From Scalesia atractyloides (taxonomy: Eukaryota > Streptophyta > Magnoliopsida > Asterales > Asteraceae), in NCBI GenBank assembly GCA_947069175.1, contig CAMTDV010000017.1, positions 36,093,126 through 36,157,125 on the forward strand: DNA of 64,000 bases. Reading direction: 5' to 3'. Below are positions 45,341 through 56,717 of the stretch, one piece after another. A program made the translations under genes and the position numbers. Position 1 is the stretch's first letter. Each line of letters starts with the position of its first letter. Below the pieces are notes generated by a model. It was not told where the DNA came from. It ran no database searches and worked only from the letters and a program-made list of their open reading frames with translations.

Positions 45341-46090
45341 TGACAAGGGAATTCATGTTGATCCCTCAAAAATCAAGGCAGTACAGGAATGGCAAGCGCC
45401 ACGAACCCCTACCGAAGTAAGATCATTTCTTGGTTTGGCTGGTTACTATCGCCGCTTCATTGCCAATTTCTCCCGTATTGCTGTACCACTCACGGCTTTG
45501 ACTCATAAAGGAAAACCTTTCATATGGGGACCCAAACAAGAAGAAGCCTTCCAAACTCTAAAGCAAAAACTCTGTGACGCACCTATCCTCACACTTCCTG
45601 AAGGTTGTGATGACTTCGTGGTTTATTGCGACGCGTCAGGGCAGGGACTAGGCTGTGTACTGATGCAAAGAGGAAAAGTGATAGCTTATGCTTCTAGACA
45701 ACTCAAAATTCATGAGAAGAACTACATCACCCACGACCTGGAACTTGGAGCCGTTGTGTTCGCTCTTAAGATATGGAGACATTACCTCTACGGTACAAGT
45801 GTGAAATATACATTGACCACAAGAGCCTCCAACATATCTTTAACCAAAAGGAGTTGAATATGAGGCAACGAAGATGGGTCGAACTTCTTAACGACTACGA
45901 CTGTGAAATTCGGTATCATCCTGGCAAGGCAAACGTGGTGGCCGATGCGCTCAGTCGAAAAGGTTATGTGAACTCCATTCGTCTTCTATGTTATCATAAC
46001 CGACATCAAAGATCGAATCCGAGAAGCTCAACATGTTTCAGTAACAGAAAACGTCGTACGCAAGGAGCTGTCTTGTGGAGCAGAACTTAA
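45324..46090 (+). pseudogene. C RT thumb and RNase H, frameshifted
   Basis: Continues after the insertion with IHVDPSKIKAVQEW, RSFLGLAGYYRRFI and RNase H motifs VVYCDASGQGLGCVL, YASRQLK and HDLELGAVVFALKIWRHYLYG. A shift near 45805 moves to the frame with IDHKSLQHIFNQKELNMRQR and YHPGKANVVADALSR. A further shift after VNSIRLLC ends the open stretch. Confidence 0.88.
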
Positions 46091-47443
46091 AATCGAAACC
46101 AAATCCGACGGTATTCTGTACTATCTAGATCGCATATGGATTCCCGATCACAATAACCTTCGTGATTTCCTTATGAATGAGGCGCACAAAACATGGTACT
46201 CTGTACACCCGGGAGCGGACAAGATGTATCAAGACCTTCGATACACCTACTGGTGGCCTGGAATGAAAAAGGATATTGCTGTTTTTGTATCCAAGTGCCT
46301 TACCTGTTCCAAAGTAAAAGCTGAACATCAAAGACCTTCAGGACTTCTAACTCAACCTGAATACATGTATGGAAGTGGGAAAACATAATCATGGACTTCA
46401 TTACTGGGTTACCTCGCACCTCCAGTGGGTATGACACAATATGGGTAATCATTGATCGTCTTACAAAATCAGCTCACTTCATTCCGATTCGCGAGGGCTT
46501 CAAGAACGAGAAGTTAGCTCGTATCTACATCAGCGAGATCGTAAGCCGTCATGGTGTACCTTTAAGCATCATTTCAGACCGTGATGGTCGTTTCACTTCA
46601 CGAACATGGCAAGCCGTACAAGCCGCCTTGGGTACACGATTAGACCTCAGTACCGCTTATCATCCTCAAACTGATGGACAATCTGAACGCACCATCCAAA
46701 CTCTTGAAGATATGCTTCGAGCATGTGTCATAGACTTCAAAGGGAATTGGGACGCTCATCTACCATTCGTTGAATTTTCGTACAACAATAGTTACCACTC
46801 AAGTATCGGCATGGCTCCTTTCGAAGCGTTATATGGTCGTAAGTGCCGATCTCCAGTATGTTGGCACGAAATTGGGGAAGCTCAAATCACCGGTCCAGAA
46901 TTGATTCAAGAAACAACAGACAAGATCCATCAAATTCGAAACAATCTTCTAGCGGCAAAAAGTCGTCAAAAGAGTTATGCAGACAAACGACGAAAGCCCT
47001 TGGAGTTTAACATTGGTGATCAAGTACTTTTAAAAGTATCACCGTGGAAGGGAGTAGTTCGTTTTGGCTAGAAGGGCAAGCTAGCACCACGCTACGTAAG
47101 ACCTTTCAAGATACTCGAAAGAGTACGACCGGTAGCATACAAGCTTGACCTACCAGAAGAACTCAACAGAATTCACCCCACATTCCACGTATCAAACTTA
47201 AAGAAGTGCCTCGCCGATGAAAACCTCCATATTCCCCTAGAAGATATTCAGATCGATGAATCTATGCACTTCACCGAAAGACCAGTAGAGATCATGGACT
47301 TCGGAGAAAAACTTTTAAGACGGAGTCGTATTCCAATTGTTAGGATACGCTGGGAGTCGAAACGAGGACCTGAGTTTACTTGGGAACATGAAGACTCAAT
47401 GCGCGAAAAATACCCGCATCTTTTTCCTGTTTCCACTACTTAA
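46091..47443 (+). pseudogene. C integrase with chromodomain-like C-terminus
   Basis: The HHCC finger is seen at 46183-46310 (HPGADKMYQDLRYTYWWPGM, CLTCSKVK). The core in 46391-47071 has DFITGLPRT (first Asp), ISDRDGRFTS (second Asp) and TDGQSERTIQTLED (Glu), then YHSSIGMAPFEALYGRKCRSP. A TAG at 47069-47071 stands where D has CAA. Beyond it the frame continues through LDLPEELNRIHPTFHVSNLK to VRIRWESKRGPEFTWEHEDS, which resembles the chromodomain-type tail of Tekay elements, ending at TAA 47441-47443. Such tails are thought to direct insertion to heterochromatin. Confidence 0.88.
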
Positions 47444-47460
47444 ATTTCGGGACGAAATTT

Positions 47461-47477
47461 CTAAAAGTAGGGGATAC
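47461..47477 (+). other. C polypurine tract
   Basis: AAAAGTAGGGGATAC directly before the 3' LTR; shared with D (51237 onward, minus) and E (56703 onward, minus). Confidence 0.85.
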
Positions 47478-48620
47478 TGTAACATCCGCCGAAAAACGGG
47501 TTTCAAAACCCGCTTCGTTTATTAATCGAATAATCAGTTATAAAATTTCGTTGCGTATTTATGATTAATATTAATTTTAAGCAATACATATTAATATACA
47601 TATTAGAATTTAAAACTTATAATTATTAAAAAGTAAAAATAAGTGCAAAAAAAATAATATCAAGCTGCCGGGTTTCGAACCCGGGTCAGCTAGGTTATCA
47701 AACAAACACTTAACCACTCCGCCACTTGACTCGTTTGTGTAATCAATGAATCAAATAAAACTTAAGTTGCACCCGTGAATTCATCTGTTTGCGCCAAGAA
47801 CTGAAACCGCTCAACGACTTTCAAATAACCAGAAAACCTTTGGTGTGGTCGCGAGTTCTGAGTGTAACCGATGATTCAGTGTCAATTACAGCCCACGTTC
47901 TTAATCAATTCTGTCTTCAATGAACTCGATTCATATGATTTTCGAGATTGAAAACCGAAATGATATTACTCCTAATTTACACTGATAATATCATCGCCTC
48001 ACATCTCGGAAACACTTGCAACACCCTCAATTTCATTTTCACTCTAACTTCTGTTCGTCGGAATCACTATCTGCTATCGCCGGACTTTCGCCAGAAAACC
48101 GTGACCTACACAAAATCGGTAAATTCTCAACTCTTTCGTTTGCAATCCATTGTTAGACTTATACTAACTTCAATCCTTCAACCAGAATCGGTCCCAGACG
48201 ACGTTACCGGATATTCTGCACTCGCTGGAAAATCTCTGGACATTTCCGAAATCACACTGTAAATCGGTACAATCATCTAAACCTCCTGATATCTCTTGTT
48301 TAGTCATTTAATTTCACAACTCATCGATCAAAATTGTTAATTGATTCAATCAGACGGAATTCACAAATCAGAGCCGACGACCATTGCCGGAATTCTGAGA
48401 AAAACAGTCTGTTCGGTACATTCGATTCCGTAACTGTTTTTATCCATTGCATATCAACCACTTATATGTTCGATGAACGATTTAAACCAGAACAGTCGGA
48501 TATCGTTTGTCTGTGTCTTTGAATGAAGAAGACGAAGTTGAATATTACGTATAAGTTTAATTAAAACAAGATATTAAACCGGGTTAGACACACAGTCCAG
48601 CGGTTGACTGTGTGCAAACA
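47478..48620 (+). repeat. C 3' LTR, first 1143 bp
   Basis: Matches the C 5' LTR up to the end of the first part of module m2 (GTGTGCAAACA), where D's LTR starts. About 23 differences by eye over 1.14 kb. Module m1 lies at 47662-47730 on the minus strand. Confidence 0.9.
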
Positions 48621-49039
48621 TGTCACACCCCGACCCGCAGCGGAATAAGAGTCGGAGCATAATTGGGTTATCACCAAAGCTCATTATATTTACTAATATG
48701 TTTCATATTTATTAAATTCAAATTACATCTCAAATGTTCAAGTCAAATTCATACAATACAAGGAAAGGAAAAATTAACTAAAACAATCCAAATTCTAAAC
48801 TGGTTTATTCTTCTAGGCCGTCCTACATGTTTCTTGCTTCAACTTGATCACCTGTATCATGTGTAAAAATGGGGGATTTTGGGTCTACAAAAGTTGGCGA
48901 GTGAACCTTGTTAGAAAACATTTATTATAGATTTCTTGTTGTATTTGATATAGAAAAACTGTGCAATAATCATATGTGAGCAAATGTAAATAAGCATACA
49001 TTACAAACAATAACAAACAATAACATGAATGATAATGTA

Positions 49040-49225
49040 TATGTTGGCAACGTCACGTTCACGCTCATAGGTAATGGGGAACGGACAGCCTATGATGATG
49101 TATGTGCGATCAAGGCTCAATCAAACGGAGCCGATCGTATGTTGGCAACGCCTCGTTCTCGCTCATAGGTAATGGGGAACGGCTCACGCTCATAGGTAAT
49201 GGGGAGCGGCGGCCTATGATAATGT
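49040..49225. repeat. Variable short-repeat region in D LTR
   Basis: ATGTTGGCAACG and CGCTCATAGGTAATGGGGA phrases occur two to three times. Confidence 0.7.
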
Positions 49226-49700
49226 ATGTACTAAAAATGATAAATTAAATCTAAACATTTACTACACAAACAATTGATACATGTTGGATACACATTTGAT
49301 CATGGATATGATGGATGCACAAGTGTTTAAATGTAATAAATAATAAGCGACACATGATACACCCCAAAATGTGATTAAAACGGGGATTTGGTAGAGATTC
49401 ACTCACATTGGGTGCGTTCGTTTGAAGATGTTGAATGCGCACGAGTTTAGAGGATTGATCGACGAGGAATAACTAACCTAATTAATAACGAAAAGGTACG
49501 GTAAATAAGTGGATTTTATTAACAATTTTAATAGGATTTTTGGATATATTTTTGTGAGTTTAAGGCTATTTTCTAACTTTAAAAACATTATTTTTAAGTA
49601 TTTTTAATTGATTTTTAAATTAAATAAATAAATAAAATATAAAAAAATGTTGACTTTTTTGACTTTACCGTTGACCGGTTCGGTCGTCTATATATTTGCA

Positions 49701-50112
49701 CTGCGTGAGACTCGAACCCGTGACCTCTCGTACGCGTGCACGCAGCTCTACCAACTGAGCTACGTGTCTAACCCGAAATATTTCTGTTTTTAATTATATT
49801 TATAAACTATTTAAGTTAATCAGAATTCATTTATTTTTAAAAAGATTTTAATTGTATCGAACCGGTGCCGTCAACAGGTCTCGAACCCGGGACCTGTGAT
49901 TTAGTGTTGCACACAGTCCACCGCTGGACTGTGTGTCTAACCTGGTTAATATTCTGGTTTTTATTATACTTAACATCATTCAGTGAGTTATCCCGATTCG
50001 GTTTTAAAAAGGGCATTTTTATTTAAGAGAGTGAGGTTGGGTCAGGGATCGAACTCGAGACGTGTGTACATTGTTTGCACATAGTCCACCGCTGGACTGT
50101 GTGTCTAACCCG
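49701..50112 (-). repeat. Three tandem tRNA-like modules in D LTR
   Basis: At 50035-50112 (m2), 49866-49944 (m3) and 49701-49775 (m4), minus strand. m4 keeps TAGCTCAGTTGGTAGAGCT; m3 has AGGTCCCGGGTTCGAGACCT, a perfect T arm. Confidence 0.75.
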
Positions 50113-50968
50113 TTTATTATACTGATTTTAATTAATCTTATAAACATAGTCGACTTCGTCATCTTCGCTCAAGAACACAGACAACGATTAATCAACTGTT
50201 CTTGTTTAATTCGATTAACGAAATTTATAAGCGATTGAAATGTAATGGACAGAGAGGGTTTGGGGAAAGAATGTACCGAAACAAATGTCTTTCTCAGAAC
50301 TCCGGCAAGGATTCGTCGGCTCTGTTTTGTGAGCTCCGTCTGTTTGGATCAATTAACAGTTTTGATTGATTAGATGTGAAATTGAGTTGCTAAACCATGA
50401 TTAATAGGAGGTTTAGATGATCATACCGATTAATAGCGTGATTTCGGAAATTCCAGCGATTTTCTGGCGAGTACAGAATATCCGGCAACGTCGTCTGGGA
50501 TTGATTCTGGGTGATGGATTGATGTTAGTAATGGTCTAACAATGGATTGAAACAGAAAGAGTCGAGGTATTTACCGCGTTGATGTGAGTCTCGGTTTTCC
50601 GGTGAAAGTCCGGTGATGGCAGAATATTTCCGGCGAATGAAATTGCTTTGAGAAATGGTGCGATTTTGAGCGAAAAGACTACCAGAGGCTTGGGTGTGTA
50701 TTTATAGGAAAGAATATCGATGAATTGGGTCCGATTTCTGTCTTGATTCGTTGGTCAGCTTTCCTCCGGCGGTTATGACTGATATCGTGGGATTAGACAT
50801 CGGTTATAACCGACGTTGAGATTAATACTTCCGTTAGTCAATAGAAACCGACAATAATTGGCGAAGTCGTCGGGATTTCCGGCGACTGCGAAATGGGCGC
50901 GTTGTTGACGGAATTTGATTTCGAGTTTTGTTATATGAATTAATTGTTTCGATATATCATCAAATAAC

Positions 50969-51051
50969 ACAAGTGGCGGAGTGGTTGGATGTGTGTGAGT
51001 TAAATTACTAGGCTTCATCCGGCTGACCCGGGTTCGAATCCCGGCAGCCTG
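50969..51051 (+). repeat. tRNA-like module m1 in D LTR
   Basis: AAGTGGCGGAGTGGTTGGAT and CCGGGTTCGAATCCCGG with a long region between, like a type II (Leu/Ser) tRNA. It runs opposite to the element. Confidence 0.7.
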
Positions 51052-51270
51052 TTTTTCTTTTTAATTATTTTATTTTTACTTTTTAACAATTATAGTTTAT
51101 AAATTCTAAATTGTTTATTAATTATGTATCGTTTAAAATTAAAATAAGTCATAAATAAGCAACGAAAATTTAAAACTGACTATTCGATTAATAAACGAAG
51201 CGGGCTTTGAAAACCCGTTTTTCGACGGATGTTACAGTATCCCCTACTTTTAGAAATTTCGTCCCGAAAT

Positions 51271-53219
51271 TTAGGTAGTAGTGGTAACCAGAAAAAGATG
51301 TGGGTATTTCTCACGCATTGAGTCTTCACGTTCCCAAGTAAACTCAGGTCCTCATTTTGACTCCCAGCGTACCCTGACGATTGGAATACGGCTTCGTCTT
51401 AAACGTTTCTCTCCGAAGTCCATAATTTCTACTGGTCTTTCAATGAAATGCATAGATTCATCTACTTGAATGTCTTCTAGAGGAATATGGAGATTTTCAT
51501 CGGCGAGGCACTTCTTTAAGTTCAATACGTGGAATGTGGGATGAATTCTGTTGAGTTCTTCTGGTAGGTCAAGCTTGTATGCTACAGGTCCTACTCTTTC
51601 GAGTATCTTGAAAGGTCCTACGTAGCGTGGTGCTAGCTTGCCTTTTGGCCAAAACGAACCACTCCCTTCCACGGTGATACTTTTAAAAGTACTCTGTCAC
51701 CAATGTTAAACTCCAAGGGCTTTCGTCGTTTGTCTGCATAACTCTTTTGACGACTTTGCGCCGCTAGAAGGTTGTTTCGAATTTGATGAATCTTGTCTGT
51801 TGTTTCTTGTATTAATTCTGGACCGGTGATTTGAGCTTCTCCAATTTCATGCCAACATACTGGAGATCGGCACTTACGACCATATAAAGCTTCGAAAAGT
51901 GCCATGCCGATACTTGAATGATAGCTGTTGTTGTACGAAAATTCAACTAATGGTAGATGAGCGTCCCAATTCCCTTTGAAGTCTATGACACATGCTCGAA
52001 GCATGTCTTTAAGAGTTTGGATGGTGCGTTCAGATTGTCCATCAGTTTGAGGATGATAAGCGGTACTGAGGTCTAATCGTGTACCCAAAGCGGCTTGTAC
52101 GGCTTGCCATGTTCGTGAACTGAAACGACCATCACGATCTGAAATAATGCTTAACGGTACACCATGATGGCTTACGATTTCGCTGATGTAGATACGAGCT
52201 AATTTCTCATTCTTGAAGTCCTCGCGAATCGGAATGAAGTGAGCTGATTTTGTAAGACGATCAATGATTACCCATATAGTGTCATACCCACCAGAAGTGC
52301 GAGGTAACCCGGTAATGAAGTCCATGGTTATGTTTTCCCACTTCCATACATGTATTTCAGGTTGGACTAGAAGTCCTGAGGGTCTTTGATGTTTAGCTTT
52401 TACTTTAGAACAGGTAAGGCACTTGGAAACAAAAACAGCAATATCCTTTTTCATGCCAGGCCACCAGTAGGTGTATCGAAGGTCTTGATACATCTTGTCA
52501 GCACCTGGGTGTACAGAGTATCGTGTTTTGTGCGCCTCTTTCATAAGGAAATCGCGAAGGTTATTGTGATCGGGAATCCAAATGCGATCTAGATAATACA
52601 GAATACCGTCGGATTTTGTTTCGAGTTTAAGTTCTGCTCCACAAGATAGCTCATTGCGTATGTCGTTTTCTGTTATAGAAACATGTTGAGCTTCTCGGAT
52701 TTGATCTTTGATGTCGGTTATGATTTGCGAACATAGAAGATGAATGGAGTTCGCATAACCCTTTCGACTGAGTGCATCGGCCACCACATTTGCCTTGCCA
52801 GGATGATACCGAATTTCACAGTCGTAGTCATTAAGAAGTTCGACCCATCTTCGTTGCCTCATATTCAACTCCTTTTGGTTAAAGATATGTTGGAGGCTCT
52901 TGTGGTCAGTGTATATTTCACACTTGGTACCGTAGAGATAATGTCTCCATATCTTGAGAGCGAAAACAACGGCTCCAAGTTCCAGGTCGTGGGTAGTGTA
53001 GTTCTTCTCATGAACTTTGAGTTATCTAGACGCGTAGGCTATTACTTTTCCCCTTTGCATTAATACACAGCCTAGTCCTTGCCCTGATGCGTCGCAATAT
53101 ACTACAAAGTCATCGTAACCTTCGGGGAGTGTGAGGATAGGTGCGTCACAAAGCTTTTGCTTAAGGGTTTGGAAGGCTTCTTCTTGTTTAGGTCCCCATA
53201 TAAAGAGTTTTCCTTTATG
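51271..53219 (-). pseudogene. D RNase H (partial), integrase and chromodomain-like tail
   Basis: The RNase H part (53219-52870) carries a TAA at 53025-53023 where C has CAA (ASRQL). A 411-codon frame 52868-51633 then covers NMRQRRWVELLNDYDCEIRY, ADALSRKG, the HHCC finger (HPGADKMYQ, CLTCSKVK) and the integrase core with DFITGLPRT, ISDRDGRF and DGQSERTIQT, so all three catalytic residues are present. A one-base loss near 51650 shifts into 51672-51352, ending at TGA (51354-51352) where C has CGA; the chromodomain-like end follows to TAA 51273-51271. Better preserved than C's integrase. Confidence 0.88.
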
Positions 53220-53972
53220 GAAATTCTGGAAATTCTAGAAGTTTTCCGGCGAAAACAGAAAATCCGGCAACGTCGTCTGGGGTTGATTCTGGGTGATGGA
53301 GTGATGTTAGAATTGGTCTCACAATGGAATGAAATAGAAAAAGTCGAGGTATTTACCGCGTTGGTGAAAGTCTTGGTTTTCCGGCGACTTGCAGAGAATT
53401 CCGGCGAGTGAAATTGATTCGAGAATCGGTGCGATTTTGAGCGAAAAGTTTACCAGAGGCTAGGGTGTGCATTTATAGGGAAGAATCAAGTTGAATTGGG
53501 TCTGTTTCTAGTCTCGATTCATTGGTCAGCCGTTCTCTGGCGGTTACGACGGATGTCGTGGAACTGGACATCGGTTATAACCGATGGCGTCGTTAATACG
53601 TACGTTAACTCAAAAGTAACCGACGATAATTGGCGAAATCGTCGGATTTTCCGGCGTCTGCGGATTTGGGCGCGTTGTTGACTGGGTTTGATTTTCCAGT
53701 TTTATTATATGTATTAATTGTTTCAATATGTTATCAAACAACACAAGTGGTGGAGTGGTTGGATGTGTGTGTGTTAAGTCGCTAAGCTTATCCGGCTGAC
53801 CCGGCTTCGAAACCCGGCATCAGCATTTAATTTTTATTTCACTATTTTTAATAAATTTTCAAATATAAATTTTATATTCTAATATACTTATTAATTATGT
53901 ATCGTTTAAAATTAATTTGAGCATTAAATACGCAACGAAATTTTTAACTGGATGTTCGGTTAATAAATGAAG
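53220..53972 (-). repeat. E 3' LTR, truncated part
   Basis: Matches 62212-62966 of the right LTR. It joins D's pol at about 53219-53220 with no more than a base or two of shared sequence. Contains m1 at 53742-53820 with a damaged box B (GGCTTCGAAACC). Confidence 0.85.
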
Positions 53973-54158
53973 TGTAACATTTGTCAAAAACGGGTTTCCA
54001 AAACCCGCTCCGTTTTGTAATCGAATATCAAGTTATAAATGTCACGTTGTGTATTTATGGTTATTTTGATTTTTAATGATACATAATTAATAAACAAACT
54101 AAACTATAAAAATTATATTTGATAAAAAGTGAAAACAAAATAAATAAAAATAAAATGT

Positions 54159-54240
54159 TGCTGCCGGGGCTCGAACCCGGGTCAGCCGGAAATTTAAATC
54201 CAAAGACTTAACACACACACACATCACCACTCCGCCACTT
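54159..54240 (-). repeat. tRNA-like module m1 in S
   Basis: AAGTGGCGGAGTGGTGATGT and CCGGGTTCGAGCCCCGG on the minus strand. Confidence 0.7.
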
Positions 54241-55079
54241 GTTGTTTTCTGTTATCACTAGGAAACAAATGAAACTTATATTCAAACAGAAAACAACCTG
54301 AATGCCAAACCATAACCGAAATCGGTCACCAATCGTCCAAAGACGATTGATTACTCGCGAATTACTGAACAAAACCGGTAAACCGACGATCCTAATCAAT
54401 TCGGATTTGAATGAACTTCAATTTTGATCATGATCGGTTTTTATAACCGAAAATAATCAATGTCTGAATTACTTCAATCAAGACCCCTCTAGCGACTCAG
54501 AAACATCATACAAACTTTCCATTTCACTTTCGTCATACATTCAGTCCATCAGAAAGCTTAAATCAACTCGCCGGAAAAATTCTGCAAGTCGCCGGAAAAC
54601 CGTATTCTTCATCAAAACAGTAAGTTTTTCAATACCTTCGTGGTCTATCGATTGTTAAGCTATTTCTGACTCAAACCTTCCAATTGAAATCAAATTCAGA
54701 CGTCGTCATCGGATAATTTCTGCTCGCGGAAAACTTCTGAAAATCCTATTCTTCCGCTGTAAAACAGTATAGCCATTCAAACCTGCTGATAACTCTTATT
54801 TAGTACTTCAATTCCACAGTTAACTAAATCAAAACTATCAATTTGTTCGCCAGTTGAAGTTCGGAAAAACAGAGCCGACGCATTGCCGGAAAATTCTGTG
54901 ATAAGTCATTCCTACGGTATGTTTACTTCCAACACCGTCTCTGCCATTTCATTTTAGTCTTATGAATGATTGATAATCGTAAAAGCAAGAAACAGATTAG
55001 TAACACCGTCGACTGTAAATTGAGTGAAGAAGACGAAGATAGTTAAGTTATAAGTTTATTCAAAATCAGTAATATGAAC

Positions 55080-55498
55080 GGGTTAGACACACAGTCCAGC
55101 GGTGGAATGTGTGCAAACAAATTTCATACGCGACGCGAGTTCGATCCCTGATACACGCACCCTCGCTATTATAAAAGTGTTTTATTTTTCTAACCGAACC
55201 GGGTTAACTCAAATAGATGTTAAGTATAATAAAAACCGAAATATTAACCAGGTTAGACACACAGTCCAGCGGTGGACTGTGTGCAACACTAACTCGCACG
55301 TCACGCGTTCGAGTCTGGTTAACGGCACCGGTTCGATGATTTAAAATCTTTTTTTAAAATAAAAGAATTTTGAATAAATCGAATTAGTATATAAATATAA
55401 TTAAAAACAAGATTATTTCGGGTTAGACACGTAGCTCAGTTGGTAGAGCTGCGTGCACGCGTACGGGAGGTCTCGGGTTCGAGTCTCACCCAGCGCAT
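55080..55498 (+). repeat. Three tandem tRNA-like modules in S
   Basis: GGTTAGACAC starts at about 55081, 55251 and 55431. m2 and m3 keep CAGTCCAGCGGTGGA; m4 keeps TAGCTCAGTTGGTAGAGCT and GGGTTCGAGTC. Confidence 0.75.
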
Positions 55499-56008
55499 AC
55501 ATGCACACTGACCGAACCGGTCAACAGGTCAACAAGTCAACGGTCAACGGTCAACGGTCAACTCAAAAATAAACAATTTTTTTTTATTTTTTTTATTTAT
55601 TTAATTTAATTTAAAAATCAATTAAAAATACTTAAAAATAATATTTTTAAAGATAGAAAATAGCCTTAAATTCACAAAAATATATCTAAAAATTCTATTA
55701 AAATCCTTAATAAAATTCACTCATTTACTATATTTTTCCATTATTATTTAGGTTAGTAATTCTCGTTGTTCAACTCTCCCGACTCGTGCGCATCTCATCA
55801 TCTCCAATCAAACGCACCCAATGTGAGTGAATCTTTACAAATTCCCCGTTTTAATCATGTTTTGGGGTGTATCATGTGTCTTGCTATATATTATATTTAA
55901 ATCATTGTGCATACAACATATCATGAACAAATGTGTATTCAGCTTGTTTTAACTGTTTGTGTGGTTATTGTTAGATTCAATTTATTATTTTCAGTACATG
56001 CAATTTCA

Positions 56009-56190
56009 TAGGCCCCCGCTCCCCATTACATTATGAGCGTTGAGCATGTTCCCCATTACATTATGAGCGTGAACCTGGCGTGCCCACATACGATCGGCTC
56101 CGTTTGATTGAGCCTTGATCGCACAGACATTTTTCATTTCAGTACATGCAATACGATCGGCTTCGTTTGATTGAGCCTTGATCGCACAGT
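56009..56190. repeat. Variable short-repeat region in S
   Basis: GTTCCCCATTACATTATGAGCG type phrases twice and CGATCGGCTCCGTTTGATTG type phrases twice. Confidence 0.7.
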
Positions 56191-56666
56191 TTCATTCATG
56201 TTATTTATTGTATGATGTTGGTATGTTAATGTATGCTATCATATGTTACTGTATGTTATAGTTGTGATTGCAATGGCTACTGCTTGATTATTTACATTTG
56301 CTCATTTATGATTATGCACAATTTTTCATTGATAAACTAACAGGTAAATCAATAATAAATGTTTATCTAACAAGGTTCACTCGCCAACTTATGTTGACCC
56401 AAAAACCCCCATTTTTACACATGATACAGGTGAACCAGCTGCAGCAAGAAACACTTAGGATTGGACTAGAAGAATAAAATGATATAGAGTTTGGGATTGT
56501 TTTGTTTGGTTTATTTTCTTTGTATTGTATGGACATGTTTGGATATTTGGGAATGTAATTTTGACTTTAATAAATATGAAACATATTAGTAAATATCATG
56601 AGCTTTGGTGATAACCCAATTATGCCCCGACTCTTATTCCGCTGCGGGTCGGGGTGTGACACGAAG

Positions 56667-56702
56667 CGGGTTTGGTTAACCCGGTTTTTTACGGATGTTA
56701 CA
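56667..56702 (-). repeat. E 3' LTR, terminal 36 bp beyond S
   Basis: Begins the element-sense LTR (TGTAACATCCG) and adjoins the polypurine tract GTAGGGGATAC at 56703-56717. Confidence 0.85.
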
Positions 56703-56717
56703 GTATCCCCTACTTTT

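Larger units (their letters stand above)
39419..48620 (+). mobile_element. C: Ty3/gypsy chromovirus (Tekay-like), 3' LTR interrupted by D
   Basis: 5' LTR 39419-41982, tRNA-Met primer site, gag, protease, RT, RNase H, integrase with a chromodomain-like tail, polypurine tract, and the first 1.14 kb of the 3' LTR (47478-48620). The RT-RNase H-integrase order is gypsy. The two LTRs differ by about 2% over the shared part by hand count. The 3' LTR stops where D's LTR begins; the remainder and the right target duplication should lie beyond the window. Confidence 0.88.
48621..51236 (-). repeat. D 3' LTR
   Basis: 2616 bp, TGTAACATCCGTCG to GGTCGGGGTGTGACA in element sense. Same layout as the C LTR: tRNA-like m1 on the opposite strand, three tandem modules, then a variable repeat region. 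Confidence 0.9.
48621..53219 (-). mobile_element. D (left part): Ty3/gypsy chromovirus, 3' half
   Basis: Minus-strand element, same family as C but with a diverged LTR. 3' LTR 48621-51236, polypurine tract, integrase, RNase H. It breaks off at about 53219 within the RNase H entry (GKLFIWGP region) where E's LTR sequence begins. The gag at 63002-64000, same strand and family, is probably its 5' half; about 1.6 kb between (gag end to RNase H) is missing. Confidence 0.8.
53973..56661 (+). mobile_element. S: solo gypsy LTR inside E's left LTR
   Basis: 2689 bp from TGTAACATTTGTC to GGTCGGGGTGTGACA with no internal region. Flanked by tgaag (53968-53972) and cgaag (56662-56666); the intact right LTR of E has cgaag here, so the 5-bp duplication is real and the left copy has one C-to-T change. 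Solo LTRs arise by recombination between the two LTRs of an element. Confidence 0.9.
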
